From Nitrososphaera sp. UBA217 (lineage in GTDB: Archaea > Thermoproteota > Nitrososphaeria > Nitrososphaerales > Nitrososphaeraceae): a stretch of DNA of 8,309 nt. Positions within the stretch are counted from its first letter, which is position 1. The number at the start of each line of letters is the position of its first letter. Below the pieces are notes generated by a model. The model was given only the letters and a program-made list of their open reading frames with translations. It had not been told where the DNA came from and ran no database searches. The stretch lies in contig DAOL01000013.1 of assembly GCA_002501845.1 (NCBI GenBank), positions 3,409 through 11,717 of the forward strand, in the 5' to 3' direction. Below are positions 1 through 5,658 of the stretch, in pieces. A program made the position numbers and the translations under genes.

Positions 1-593
1 GCGCTCGTAAAAACGATCGCATCCACCTTTTTCTGCCGAAGCAGATCGGTAAATTCGCGCCAGACAGGCGTTATGCTGCTCGTGCGCACATTGTAGAGAA
101 GGATTTCGTCGACATCCATTCCAAGGCTGGTAAGTGCTTCTGTGGCAAACTCGTTTGCAGCGCCGCTACGCGGGATGATTATCTTTTTCCCTGTCGGCTT
201 TACTGAAGACAAGAGGCCGACCAGCCCTGCCGAAGAGAATTTTTTTGGCATTAGCTCAACCTTTACACCGCGCTCTTCAAGGCCCTGTTTTGTCTTTGGC
301 CCAACTGCAATTACTGCGGTGGATTTTAGTGCCAGTACAACTTCTTTACCGGCAAGGTCAAAGAGCACGTCTACAGCCTGTGGGCTCATGAACGCGCAAT
401 AGTCATACTTTTTCTTTTGCAGCCTGTCAAGAAACTCTTTTGCAACCTGTGGTTCCTTGGGCACTATCTCTATCGTTGGGAGTGCTATCGCCCTGCCCCC
501 TTGCTCGCTCACGAGGTGTGAAAATTCCCTCGCGTCGCGCGCGTTTCTTGTGATTGCAACGATCTTATTTTTCAGCCCTGGCATTGCGGTCAC
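1..593 (-). CDS. hemD: Uroporphyrinogen-III synthase (HemD), 3' end cut by the window edge
   Basis: Closes linear hydroxymethylbilane, with inversion of ring D, to uroporphyrinogen III; cytoplasmic, and the last common step before the siroheme/heme/cobalamin branches. About 197 codons are visible and the frame is open to position 1. The protein starts MTAMPGLKNKIVAITRNARD, a typical HemD N-terminus. It continues with YDYCAFMSPQAVDVLF, VIAVGPKTKQGLEERG, then IIIPRSGAANE and DAIVFTSA at the cut edge, which match the conserved 'FTSpxaV', 'avGpkTa', 'iprg' and second-domain 'vvFTS' blocks. The start is taken as GTG at 593-591, overlapping the cobA stop by 4 bp and preceded by a GGAG Shine-Dalgarno-like tetramer (602-605) with an 8-nt gap. 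An in-frame ATG at 584-582 is the alternative. HemD sequences diverge widely, so the operon context adds much of the confidence. Confidence 0.9.
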   Translation of the reverse strand, partial: MTAMPGLKNKIVAITRNARDAREFSHLVSEQGGRAIALPTIEIVPKEPQVAKEFLDRLQKKKYDYCAFMSPQAVDVLFDLAGKEVVLALKSTAVIAVGPKTKQGLEERGVKVELMPKKFSSAGLVGLLSSVKPTGKKIIIPRSGAANEFATEALTSLGMDVDEILLYNVRTSSITPVWREFTDLLRQKKVDAIVFTS

Positions 594-1333
594 TTGAACC
601 ACTCCAGATTGTCCAAGCCGGCGACCTTGCCTATCACGATAACGGCCGGGGGCTTGACAGCTGCCTTTTTGGCGACGCTAACAATAGTAGCAAGTGTTCC
701 CCTCACTATCCTCTGCTTGTCGGTTGTGCCACTTGCGACGATCGCTATTTTGGTCCCCTTTTTCATGCCCGCGTTCATAAGATCTCGCGAAATCTGATCC
801 ACTTTGCCGATGCCCATCAGAACAACGATGGTGTCCACCGCGCCTGCTAGCTTGTCCCACTTGACCACCAGCTCATCCTTTTCCGCATCTTCGTGCCCTG
901 TGACTATCGCGACTGAAGATGAGTAACGGCGGTGGGTTAGCGGGATGCCAGCATATGCCGGTGACGCTATCGCAGATGTTATGCCTGGAACTATCTCAAA
1001 TTCGATACCACGCTTAATCAGGTACTCGGCTTCTTCGGCGCCACGCCCAAAAATAAATGGGTCGCCCCCCTTAAGCCGCATGACATTCTTACCCTTTTCT
1101 GCGTATTTTACCATCAGCTCGTTTGTCCTGTCTTGATGAGTGGTCGGTTGCCCGACGGTCCTTCCGACGTAGACCTTCTCCGTTCCCGCAGGGATCTGGT
1201 CGATTATCTCCTTGCCGACGAGCCTGTCATACAGGACAACATCGCAACTTTTCAAAAGCTCCATTGCCCGCACTGTAATGAGCTTGGGGTCGCCCGGGCC
1301 TCCTCCGCAGATAAACACCTTCCCCTTTTTCAT
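590..1333 (-). CDS. cobA: Uroporphyrinogen-III C-methyltransferase (SUMT)
   Basis: Transfers two methyl groups from S-adenosylmethionine to C-2 and C-7 of uroporphyrinogen III, giving precorrin-2. The 247 aa are the normal length of a stand-alone SUMT; there is no CysG-type dehydrogenase/ferrochelatase fusion. Hallmarks of the tetrapyrrole methylase fold are all visible: GGPGDPKLIT (residues 11-20), VMRLKGGDPFIFGRG (84-98), VPGITSAIASPAYAGIPLTH (115-134) and a late VIVIGKVAGL (231-240). The ATG at 1333-1331 overlaps the hemC stop by 4 bp and the TGA at 592-590 overlaps the hemD start, so translation is probably coupled. In archaea precorrin-2 feeds siroheme, the Ahb siroheme-dependent heme route and cobalamin; which is used here cannot be told from the window. 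The symbol cobA is used in the SUMT sense, not the adenosyltransferase sense. Confidence 0.97.
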   Translation of the reverse strand: MKKGKVFICGGGPGDPKLITVRAMELLKSCDVVLYDRLVGKEIIDQIPAGTEKVYVGRTVGQPTTHQDRTNELMVKYAEKGKNVMRLKGGDPFIFGRGAEEAEYLIKRGIEFEIVPGITSAIASPAYAGIPLTHRRYSSSVAIVTGHEDAEKDELVVKWDKLAGAVDTIVVLMGIGKVDQISRDLMNAGMKKGTKIAIVASGTTDKQRIVRGTLATIVSVAKKAAVKPPAVIVIGKVAGLDNLEWFK

Positions 1334-2274
1334 AACTTGTTATTCCACTCTTCCACCGCCCTTCGCCAGCCCTCTGCCATCGCCATAGCACCCTGCTTGA
1401 CAAGCACGTCGGCTACCTTCCCGCCCAGCTTTTCCGGTTCGTTTGCTTTGCCCACTTTTTTCACCTTGATATTGCGAGTGCCGTCTGCAGAAAAAACGCT
1501 TGCGTAAAGCGTAATCTTGTCATCGTTAGTCACCGCCACTGCCCCGAGCGGGAACCTGCAGCCGCCTTCAACTTTTCTTATTAGCGCCCTCTCTGCCAGC
1601 ACTTCGGCACGGGAGCACGGGTCCTCGATCTGCTTCAACATGTTGATGAGGATCTTGTCGTCGTGCCTGCAAACTATGGCTATTGCCCCCTGACCTGGCG
1701 CCGGCACGAAATCCCTGACGCTAAAGCGCTCGACAATGACGTCCTTCATGCCGATCCGCGTCAGACCGGCCTCAGCAAGCACCACTGCCCCGTACTCGCC
1801 GTTGATCACCTTCTTTACCCTCGTCTCGACATTGCCCCTTATTGGCCTGACATCGAGGTCAGGTCTATACTTGGCCAGCTGCACAGCTCGCCGGAGGCTG
1901 CTCGTTCCTACGACAGAGCCGGGCGCAAGCTCTTTGAGCTTTTGGCCCTTGTCGTTGACGAGCACATCGTTTGGGCTTGCCCTCTTTGGGATGCACGCCA
2001 CTACAAGTTCTTCTGACAGGTCGGACGGTACGTCCTTCAAGCTATGGACTGCAAAGTCAGCCTCACCTTTTTTGACCGCTTCATTGACTTCTTTTTCGAA
2101 GATCCCCTTTTCATCCATAGTGAAAAGCGGCCGCTTGTCCACGTCACCCTTGGTGTTTATCGTTATTACTTCAAAGCGCACCCCGGCGTGCACCCTGCGC
2201 AATGCAGCCAGCGCTATCTCTGTCTGCGCTATCGCAAGCCGGCTGCCCCTAGTCCCAACTCGTACAGTCTTCAT
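1330..2274 (-). CDS. hemC: Hydroxymethylbilane synthase (porphobilinogen deaminase)
   Basis: Polymerises four porphobilinogen molecules into 1-hydroxymethylbilane on a covalently bound dipyrromethane cofactor. The 314 aa are the usual size. Visible motifs: GTRGSRLAIAQTE (residues 7-19, substrate-binding Arg/Ser), VHSLKDVP (76-83) carrying the catalytic aspartate D81, GTSSLRR (123-129), DVRPIRGNVETR (141-152), VPAPGQGAIAI (190-200), and EGGCRFPLGA with C239 as the cysteine that holds the cofactor. No catalytic residue is missing. The ATG at 2274 overlaps the hemL stop by 4 bp and the stop overlaps the cobA ATG, so the gene sits inside one transcription unit. The C-terminal ~75 residues are Lys-rich and poorly conserved, as is usual for domain 3. 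Confidence 0.97.
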   Translation of the reverse strand: MKTVRVGTRGSRLAIAQTEIALAALRRVHAGVRFEVITINTKGDVDKRPLFTMDEKGIFEKEVNEAVKKGEADFAVHSLKDVPSDLSEELVVACIPKRASPNDVLVNDKGQKLKELAPGSVVGTSSLRRAVQLAKYRPDLDVRPIRGNVETRVKKVINGEYGAVVLAEAGLTRIGMKDVIVERFSVRDFVPAPGQGAIAIVCRHDDKILINMLKQIEDPCSRAEVLAERALIRKVEGGCRFPLGAVAVTNDDKITLYASVFSADGTRNIKVKKVGKANEPEKLGGKVADVLVKQGAMAMAEGWRRAVEEWNNKL

Positions 2275-3542
2275 TTCTTTATCCTGCGAAAAGCTTCACC
2301 GTACGCTTCAATGGTCTTGTCCGTATCGTCTTCATTGTGCGCGTACGAAACAAAACAGGTCTCAAACTGTGAAGGCGGGATGAATACGTCTCGTTTTATC
2401 AGCTCGTCGAACAGCTTGCGGAACATTGCCGTGTTTGACTTTCTGGCACTTGCATCGTCCTTTACTTTTTCATTAGTAAAAAACAGTTGGAACATCGAGC
2501 CTATTGAATTCAGCGTGCAATCAAGATTGGCGCTCGATAGCATATCTTTGATGCCGTTGACTATGCTATCGCATGTCCTTGCAATCTTGGGGTAGATCGA
2601 GTTCTTAGCTTCGATGAGAGACTCCAGCGTAGCAATGGCGGCTGCAACCGACACCGGGTTGCCGGCAAATGTGCTTGCCTGGTACACGGGGCCTGATGGC
2701 GCAAGCCTGCTCATTATCTCTTTTCTGCCTCCAATCGCGGCTATTGGCAGACCGTTGCCAAGTGCTTTTGCAAACGTCGCAAGATCCGGCTTGATGCCAA
2801 AGAATTCGCCTGCGCCGCCAAGCTCGAGTCGAAAACCTGTTACCACCTCGTCAAATATCAAGACCACGTCATTCTGCTCCGTTATCTTCCTCACCTCGTT
2901 GAGGTATCTCTTTTCCGGCGGTACGAGCCCGATGTTTGCAAGCACCGGCTCCATTATGACGCATGCGGTGTCGCGGTTCTTTTCAATCGCTTGCTCAAGA
3001 GCGGCCGGGTCATTATACGGCACGACTGCTGTGCGCGCCGACGCTTCCTCAAGTACTCCTTCTGATGCCGGAATGCTAGCCGCGCCAGAACCTGCCTTTG
3101 CAAGGACATAGTCATGCGCGCCGTGGTACCCTCCCTCAAATTTTATCACACCCTTTCTTTTCGTAAAGGCCCGAGCAAGTCTGATCGCGTGCATCGTGGC
3201 TTCGGAGCCCGTGTTGACAAGACGGGTCATTTCGGCACACGGAACTACCTTACAAATCATTTCTGCCAACTTGATCTCGCGCTCTGTCGGCACGCAAAAG
3301 AGCGTTCCGTTGTCAAGCTGTGACCTGACTGCTTCGATTACGGAAGAATAGCTATGACCAAGAATCATTGCTCCGTAGCCCATGCAATAGTCGAGGTAAG
3401 TTTTATGATCGGCCGTAGTGAGCTTGCTACCCCTTGCAGAGGTGGCAAAGAATGGATAAGGCTCGTAAAAGCGCACGGGACTGTTGACCCCACCGGGCAA
3501 AAGCTTCTTGGCTCTGCCAAAGAGTTGTTCAGATTTGATCAA
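2271..3542 (-). CDS. hemL: Glutamate-1-semialdehyde 2,1-aminomutase
   Basis: PLP enzyme that converts glutamate-1-semialdehyde, made by glutamyl-tRNA reductase, into 5-aminolevulinate. The 423 aa match the family. Motifs: LFGRAKKLLPGGVNSPVR (residues 7-24, typical GSA-aminomutase N-terminus), VNTGSEATMHAIRLAR (109-124, PLP phosphate site), KFEGGYHGAHD (134-144), IFDEVVTGFR (229-238, D231 contacting the PLP pyridine nitrogen), ATFAKALGNGLP (255-266) with K259 as the Schiff-base lysine, and STFAGNPVSVAA (290-301). The start is a TTG at 3542-3540: no ATG or GTG lies between it and the upstream in-frame stop, the conserved N-terminus begins at once, and a TATA-like TATTATAGC is centred about 26 nt upstream, fitting a leaderless mRNA. 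First gene of the operon; hemA and hemB are not adjacent. Confidence 0.96.
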   Translation of the reverse strand: MIKSEQLFGRAKKLLPGGVNSPVRFYEPYPFFATSARGSKLTTADHKTYLDYCMGYGAMILGHSYSSVIEAVRSQLDNGTLFCVPTEREIKLAEMICKVVPCAEMTRLVNTGSEATMHAIRLARAFTKRKGVIKFEGGYHGAHDYVLAKAGSGAASIPASEGVLEEASARTAVVPYNDPAALEQAIEKNRDTACVIMEPVLANIGLVPPEKRYLNEVRKITEQNDVVLIFDEVVTGFRLELGGAGEFFGIKPDLATFAKALGNGLPIAAIGGRKEIMSRLAPSGPVYQASTFAGNPVSVAAAIATLESLIEAKNSIYPKIARTCDSIVNGIKDMLSSANLDCTLNSIGSMFQLFFTNEKVKDDASARKSNTAMFRKLFDELIKRDVFIPPSQFETCFVSYAHNEDDTDKTIEAYGEAFRRIKK

Positions 3543-3563
3543 CTGTGTAGAGATCGAACAAGA

Positions 3564-3573
3564 GCTATAATAA
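3564..3573 (-). promoter_or_regulatory. TATA box of the hemL-hemC-cobA-hemD operon
   Basis: On the minus strand the sequence reads TTATTATAGC, centred about 26 nt upstream of the TTG start of hemL. That is the normal distance from an archaeal TATA box to the transcription start, so the mRNA probably begins at or next to the start codon. No Shine-Dalgarno sequence lies upstream of the TTG, which agrees. Inferred from spacing and composition only. Confidence 0.55.
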
Positions 3574-3575
3574 TT

Positions 3576-3589
3576 GTAATGCTAATTAC
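3576..3589. promoter_or_regulatory. Dyad GTAAT-N4-ATTAC just upstream of the hemL TATA box
   Basis: Perfect 5-bp arms separated by GCTA. It lies directly upstream of the TATA box, over and beyond the place where TFB would contact the BRE, so a bound protein could activate or block the haem operon. Arms this short can occur by chance in AT-rich DNA. Confidence 0.3.
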
Positions 3590-3730
3590 TCTAACGTTGT
3601 TCTGGGTTGCTGCTTAACAATCACATGCGAAAAATCTTAAAGCCCTTTTGCTAAAACCGCGTAGGTCTAGCATGCCCAGCTATAGTCAAAGTAACTAAAA
3701 TGCCAGCTATGGGAAAAAGGCCGCCGGTGA

Positions 3731-3982
3731 TTAGTGTATGAATTTTTGAATCTCTTTGCACGTCGCTAAAATACGTTTGCCTTTTTCTGAGGTCTTTAGC
3801 AAATTTGTAGATTCGTCGTATTCGATTAACACATTCTGAAACAATACTGTCAGATATCTCAGCAAATAGTCATAAGATAAGTGGGTTCTTGACATAATCT
3901 CTTTGTCTGATACACCTTTGCCCATCGCCGACGCTAAAATAATGGCGAGAGTGTCAGTTACGGTCGCATTGTTGTGAACCAT
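3731..3982 (-). CDS. Small winged-helix DNA-binding protein (paralogue 1)
   Basis: 83-aa protein read as a single winged helix-turn-helix domain of the kind abundant in Thaumarchaeota (HTH_45-like 'predicted transcriptional regulator'). Helix 1 is about residues 8-20. The helix-turn-helix is about 24-50, with DKEIMSRTHLSYDYLLRYLT holding the turn and the recognition helix. The wing is about 51-67 (VLIEYDESTNLLKTSEKG), followed by a short C-terminal helix. It aligns along its length with the protein at 5659-5916, sharing LSY, YL.VL..N.L.EY and KT..KG.R.L. The ATG at 3982 is the only good start; only a weak TATA-like CATTAAG lies about 25 nt upstream (minus strand, 4002-4010). The target is unknown. 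It is divergent from the gene at 4269, and the shared intergenic DNA carries several dyads it could bind. Confidence 0.8.
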   Translation of the reverse strand: MVHNNATVTDTLAIILASAMGKGVSDKEIMSRTHLSYDYLLRYLTVLFQNVLIEYDESTNLLKTSEKGKRILATCKEIQKFIH

Positions 3983-4017
3983 GCACCAATTTAGACTAAT
4001 TGCTTAATGAAGCAGAC

Positions 4018-4030
4018 TTAACATTGTTAA
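4018..4030. promoter_or_regulatory. Dyad TTAACA-T-TGTTAA upstream of winged-helix gene 1
   Basis: Perfect 6-bp arms around one central base, starting 36 bp upstream of the ATG at 3982 and just upstream of its weak TATA-like element. A candidate autoregulatory site for the winged-helix protein, by position only. Confidence 0.35.
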
Positions 4031-4104
4031 TTCAAAAACAACAACGGGTTCACAGATGATACTCGAAATCAGCGCTGAGAAACTATTGTAACAGTCGAGA
4101 TAAT

Positions 4105-4116
4105 GAACATATGTTC
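4105..4116. promoter_or_regulatory. Perfect 12-bp palindrome GAACATATGTTC
   Basis: GAACAT joined directly to ATGTTC, in the middle of the divergent intergenic region. Flanking bases do not extend the symmetry. It has the size of a dimer binding site; function is inferred from position. Confidence 0.35.
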
Positions 4117-4135
4117 GCAAAATACGTCTGATTGC

Positions 4136-4154
4136 AATTTGAATATTTCAAATT
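4136..4154. promoter_or_regulatory. 8-bp-arm dyad AATTTGAA-TAT-TTCAAATT
   Basis: Perfect 8-bp arms around a 3-bp centre. It lies about 80 bp upstream of the TATA box of the 171-aa gene and about 155 bp upstream of winged-helix gene 1. Its right arm contains TTCAAA, which recurs as TTTCAAA twice downstream. A candidate operator for one or both divergent genes. Confidence 0.45.
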
Positions 4155-4195
4155 ATTCTGCGGCTTTCAAATCTTATGTCAAAACATGAATTTTA

Positions 4196-4225
4196 CTGCT
4201 GATTTCAAACCAGCAGGGCTTTTTT
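4196..4225 (+). terminator. Hairpin CTGCTG-N9-CAGCAG followed by six T
   Basis: Perfect 6-bp stem (4196-4201 and 4211-4216) with a 9-nt loop, then GGC and T6 (4220-4225). It resembles an intrinsic terminator on the plus strand, but no gene ends upstream of it on that strand. It could end an unseen small RNA, or be an operator just upstream of the TATA box at 4236-4244. Confidence 0.3.
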
Positions 4226-4235
4226 GGCTTGACTT

Positions 4236-4244
4236 TTTTATAAG
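4236..4244 (+). promoter_or_regulatory. TATA box of the 171-aa gene
   Basis: TTTTATAAG, a strong archaeal TATA match, centred about 29 nt upstream of the ATG at 4269. It predicts a transcript start within a few bases of the ATG. Confidence 0.65.
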
Positions 4245-4268
4245 TGGCGGCATCTATAATCCCTATTA

Positions 4269-4784
4269 ATGGCAAACCATGGAAGAACAAATGTGGCAGC
4301 ATTTTCCAGCCTCATGGACGACCTGCGCTACAACATTGAGCGCAACCGGGACTCCCTTGCGACGGCTTTGAAGAGAAGCCCTAACATGGCATACAAGAAG
4401 GTAAACGAGCTGGCGCTTTTTGTTGGCTCGCGCCATAACGTCAACCTACAACTACATTTTCCCGCGCATAACAAGCTATCTGATATTGGTTCGTACGGTA
4501 CTGAAAATGTAGGCATCGTAGTTGACAAGTTCCGCAAAACCTTCCCTATTCCTAGGGAAATGCTGAAACAAAAGGCAATCGAGCTTCTCGGCAGCGAAGC
4601 CCGGCCACAGGATGCATATATGTATGAGGGAAAGGAGGGCGTCAAAGTAGTTATGCCTGAGGGCAGGATCGAGGTCCTGCCCGGCTCGGTGCATTTCTGG
4701 TGCAGGATAGACGAAAAAGTCAGATCGTATGCAGACTGGCTTGTAGAAAATGTGTATTTCCCGACCAAGAAGACTGATGCGTAA
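4269..4784 (+). CDS. Unrecognised 171-aa protein
   Basis: Not recognised as a member of any known family. The frame is supported by a strong TATA box at the leaderless distance, by a mostly soluble, mixed-charge protein and by the absence of a better frame on either strand. The N-terminal part (about residues 10-55) looks helical and basic, with LMDDLRYNIERNRDSLATAL and then AYKKVNELALFVG. The middle has HNVNLQLHFPAHNKLSDIG (56-74) and GIVVDKFRKTFPIPREMLKQ (82-101). The C-terminal half looks beta-rich: EGVKVVMPEGRIEVLPGSVHF (123-143), then WCRIDEK and a final helix. No signal peptide, membrane segment or zinc-binding cysteine set is seen; the only cysteine is C145. It stands alone on its strand, divergent from a winged-helix gene and convergent with the secreted-protein gene. 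Function unknown. Confidence 0.75.
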   Translation: MANHGRTNVAAFSSLMDDLRYNIERNRDSLATALKRSPNMAYKKVNELALFVGSRHNVNLQLHFPAHNKLSDIGSYGTENVGIVVDKFRKTFPIPREMLKQKAIELLGSEARPQDAYMYEGKEGVKVVMPEGRIEVLPGSVHFWCRIDEKVRSYADWLVENVYFPTKKTDA

Positions 4785-4919
4785 ATTGTTTCTGAATTGT
4801 TAGTACTTTTGCAAGCTCATATCGGCGATGACGTTACCGCGCGACAGCAAATTTGCTGTTTGGTGGGGGCTTTGGCTTGAGCTACAAAAATGCTATTCTG
4901 ACCCGATTCCGATCTGCAT
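4785..4919. other. Convergent intergenic region with a 16-bp perfect palindrome
   Basis: Lies between the ends of two converging genes. It contains the palindrome at 4844-4859. A T5 run on the minus strand (CATTTTTG, about 4885-4892), roughly 30 bp past the stop of the secreted-protein gene, could act as an archaeal T-rich terminator. On the plus strand a short TTTT follows the 171-aa gene at 4806-4809. Nothing coding is seen. Confidence 0.45.
4844..4859. repeat. Perfect 16-bp palindrome ACAGCAAATTTGCTGT
   Basis: Two 8-bp arms with no spacer. As RNA it would form a 5-bp ACAGC/GCUGU stem with an AAAUUU loop on either strand, so it might mark the ends of both converging transcripts. As DNA it is a symmetric protein-binding site. 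No U-tract follows directly, which weakens the intrinsic-terminator reading. Confidence 0.45.
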
Positions 4920-5615
4920 CTAGACCCCCGCCGCCCGACTAAGCTCGTACTGGTACTGCAGCTTGTCTGCAGAGTCATAGACTACTGCCTTGACCGGCAG
5001 CGGCATGTCGCGGACGACCCAGATCTTGCTCGTCTTTTCAGCCAACTTGTAACTCAGGACGAAGGAATCAAACGTCCCTGCCTGTGTCTGAACCGTTTCT
5101 TCGCTCGTGACCCTGACAGTCACAGAAGACGCGCTGACAAATATAATATTCCACGGCGCGCCTACGACAAGGTACTTGGGACTTTCTCCGTACTCCATGT
5201 CACGGACTGCAAAAATTGACAATTGTATGGACTCAAAGTAGGGCTTGAACGACTCGTCCAGCTGCCCCTCACGCGTAAGCTCTTTTGACATCATGACCGT
5301 TTTTTCTACAGGTTGCGTCGTCCCGTTGACAACAGTGAATTGCACGTCCCATTCGCTGCCGGACCTCCCAAAGGTCATGGATACATGCGTGGAGTTAAGC
5401 GAACTTGCGTCGGCGACGGCTGTCAGGGAATAGTCAAGCGTCATCCCGTCTTTTATGTTGGCACCCACTACCCAGATGTCCCGAGCCGTGGGCGGGTTCG
5501 GGAACGGCCGGCCGCCAGAAAATCCTCCTCCAGCAGCAATGATGCCGACACTCACCCCCACGCCGAGTGCAGCAAATATTGTAGTCATGACTGCTACCCG
5601 CCGCTTTGGAGACAC
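4920..5615 (-). CDS. Membrane-anchored or secreted beta-rich protein of unknown function
   Basis: 231 aa. The N-terminus has a basic n-region (SPKRR, 2-6) and a hydrophobic stretch at about 8-29 (VAVMTTIFAALGVGVSVGII), then a Gly/Pro-rich linker (GGGFSGGRPFPNPP), as in an uncleaved anchor or signal peptide with the rest outside the cell. Residues 45-225 are beta-rich, with two N-glycosylation sequons (N74-S-T and N97-G-T). The C-terminal segment VQTQAGTFDSFVLSYKL, then SKIWVVRDMPLPVKAVVYDS (176-215), has the shape of an extracellular domain whose 'AGTF.S' and 'W...PLPVK' motifs recur in archaeal surface proteins. I cannot name the family. The GTG at 5615 is preferred over an in-frame ATG at 5588 because it keeps the basic n-region and has a TATA box 26 nt upstream. 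Confidence 0.75.
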   Translation of the reverse strand: MSPKRRVAVMTTIFAALGVGVSVGIIAAGGGFSGGRPFPNPPTARDIWVVGANIKDGMTLDYSLTAVADASSLNSTHVSMTFGRSGSEWDVQFTVVNGTTQPVEKTVMMSKELTREGQLDESFKPYFESIQLSIFAVRDMEYGESPKYLVVGAPWNIIFVSASSVTVRVTSEETVQTQAGTFDSFVLSYKLAEKTSKIWVVRDMPLPVKAVVYDSADKLQYQYELSRAAGV

Positions 5616-5637
5616 AGTTTTGATCCAATGCCTGTGG

Positions 5638-5645
5638 TTATTTAA
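5638..5645 (-). promoter_or_regulatory. TATA box of the secreted-protein gene
   Basis: TTAAATAA on the minus strand, centred about 26 nt upstream of the GTG at 5615, inside the 43 bp separating this gene from the winged-helix gene upstream. It implies a separate promoter, a leaderless mRNA and use of the GTG as start. Confidence 0.55.
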
Positions 5646-5658
5646 GCATAGATTCTTG

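Larger units (their letters stand above)
3543..3730. other. Intergenic region between hemL and the first winged-helix gene
   Basis: Holds the hemL TATA box and dyad at its left end. Near the right end are two near-identical direct copies, ATGCCCAGCTAT (3672-3683) and ATGCCAGCTAT (3700-3710), 28 bp apart start to start and differing by one inserted C. A T-rich CCTTTTTCCC stretch (minus strand, about 3711-3720), about 10 bp beyond the stop of the winged-helix gene, may end its transcript. No coding sequence, tRNA or stable RNA was recognised. Confidence 0.5.
3983..4268. other. 286-bp divergent intergenic region rich in dyads
   Basis: Separates the winged-helix gene (minus) from the unrecognised 171-aa gene (plus). 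It is clearly AT-rich and has no open frame with a sensible product. It holds, in order, the dyad at 4018-4030, a perfect palindrome at 4105-4116, an 8-bp-arm dyad at 4136-4154, a hairpin with a T-run at 4196-4225 and the TATA box at 4236-4244. Three copies of TTTCAAA start at 4146, 4165 and 4203, spaced 19 and 38 bp apart. No tRNA or known RNA was recognised. Confidence 0.6.

Noticed and set aside
1736..2383. Plus-strand frame of 215 codons opposite hemC and hemL
   Set aside because: Ser/Thr/Leu-rich antisense shadow; hemC on the other strand has every family motif.
2614..3111. Plus-strand frame of 165 codons inside hemL
   Set aside because: Antisense to the PLP-binding core of hemL, which is intact. 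No recognisable product.
3543..4268. Possible tRNA or structured RNA in the non-coding stretches
   Set aside because: No cloverleaf, T-loop GTTCRA-type signature or acceptor pairing was found by eye; only the short dyads listed.
4328..4768. Minus-strand frame of 146 codons opposite the 171-aa gene
   Set aside because: Ser/Leu-rich with no promoter, while the plus-strand gene has a strong TATA box and a balanced soluble protein.
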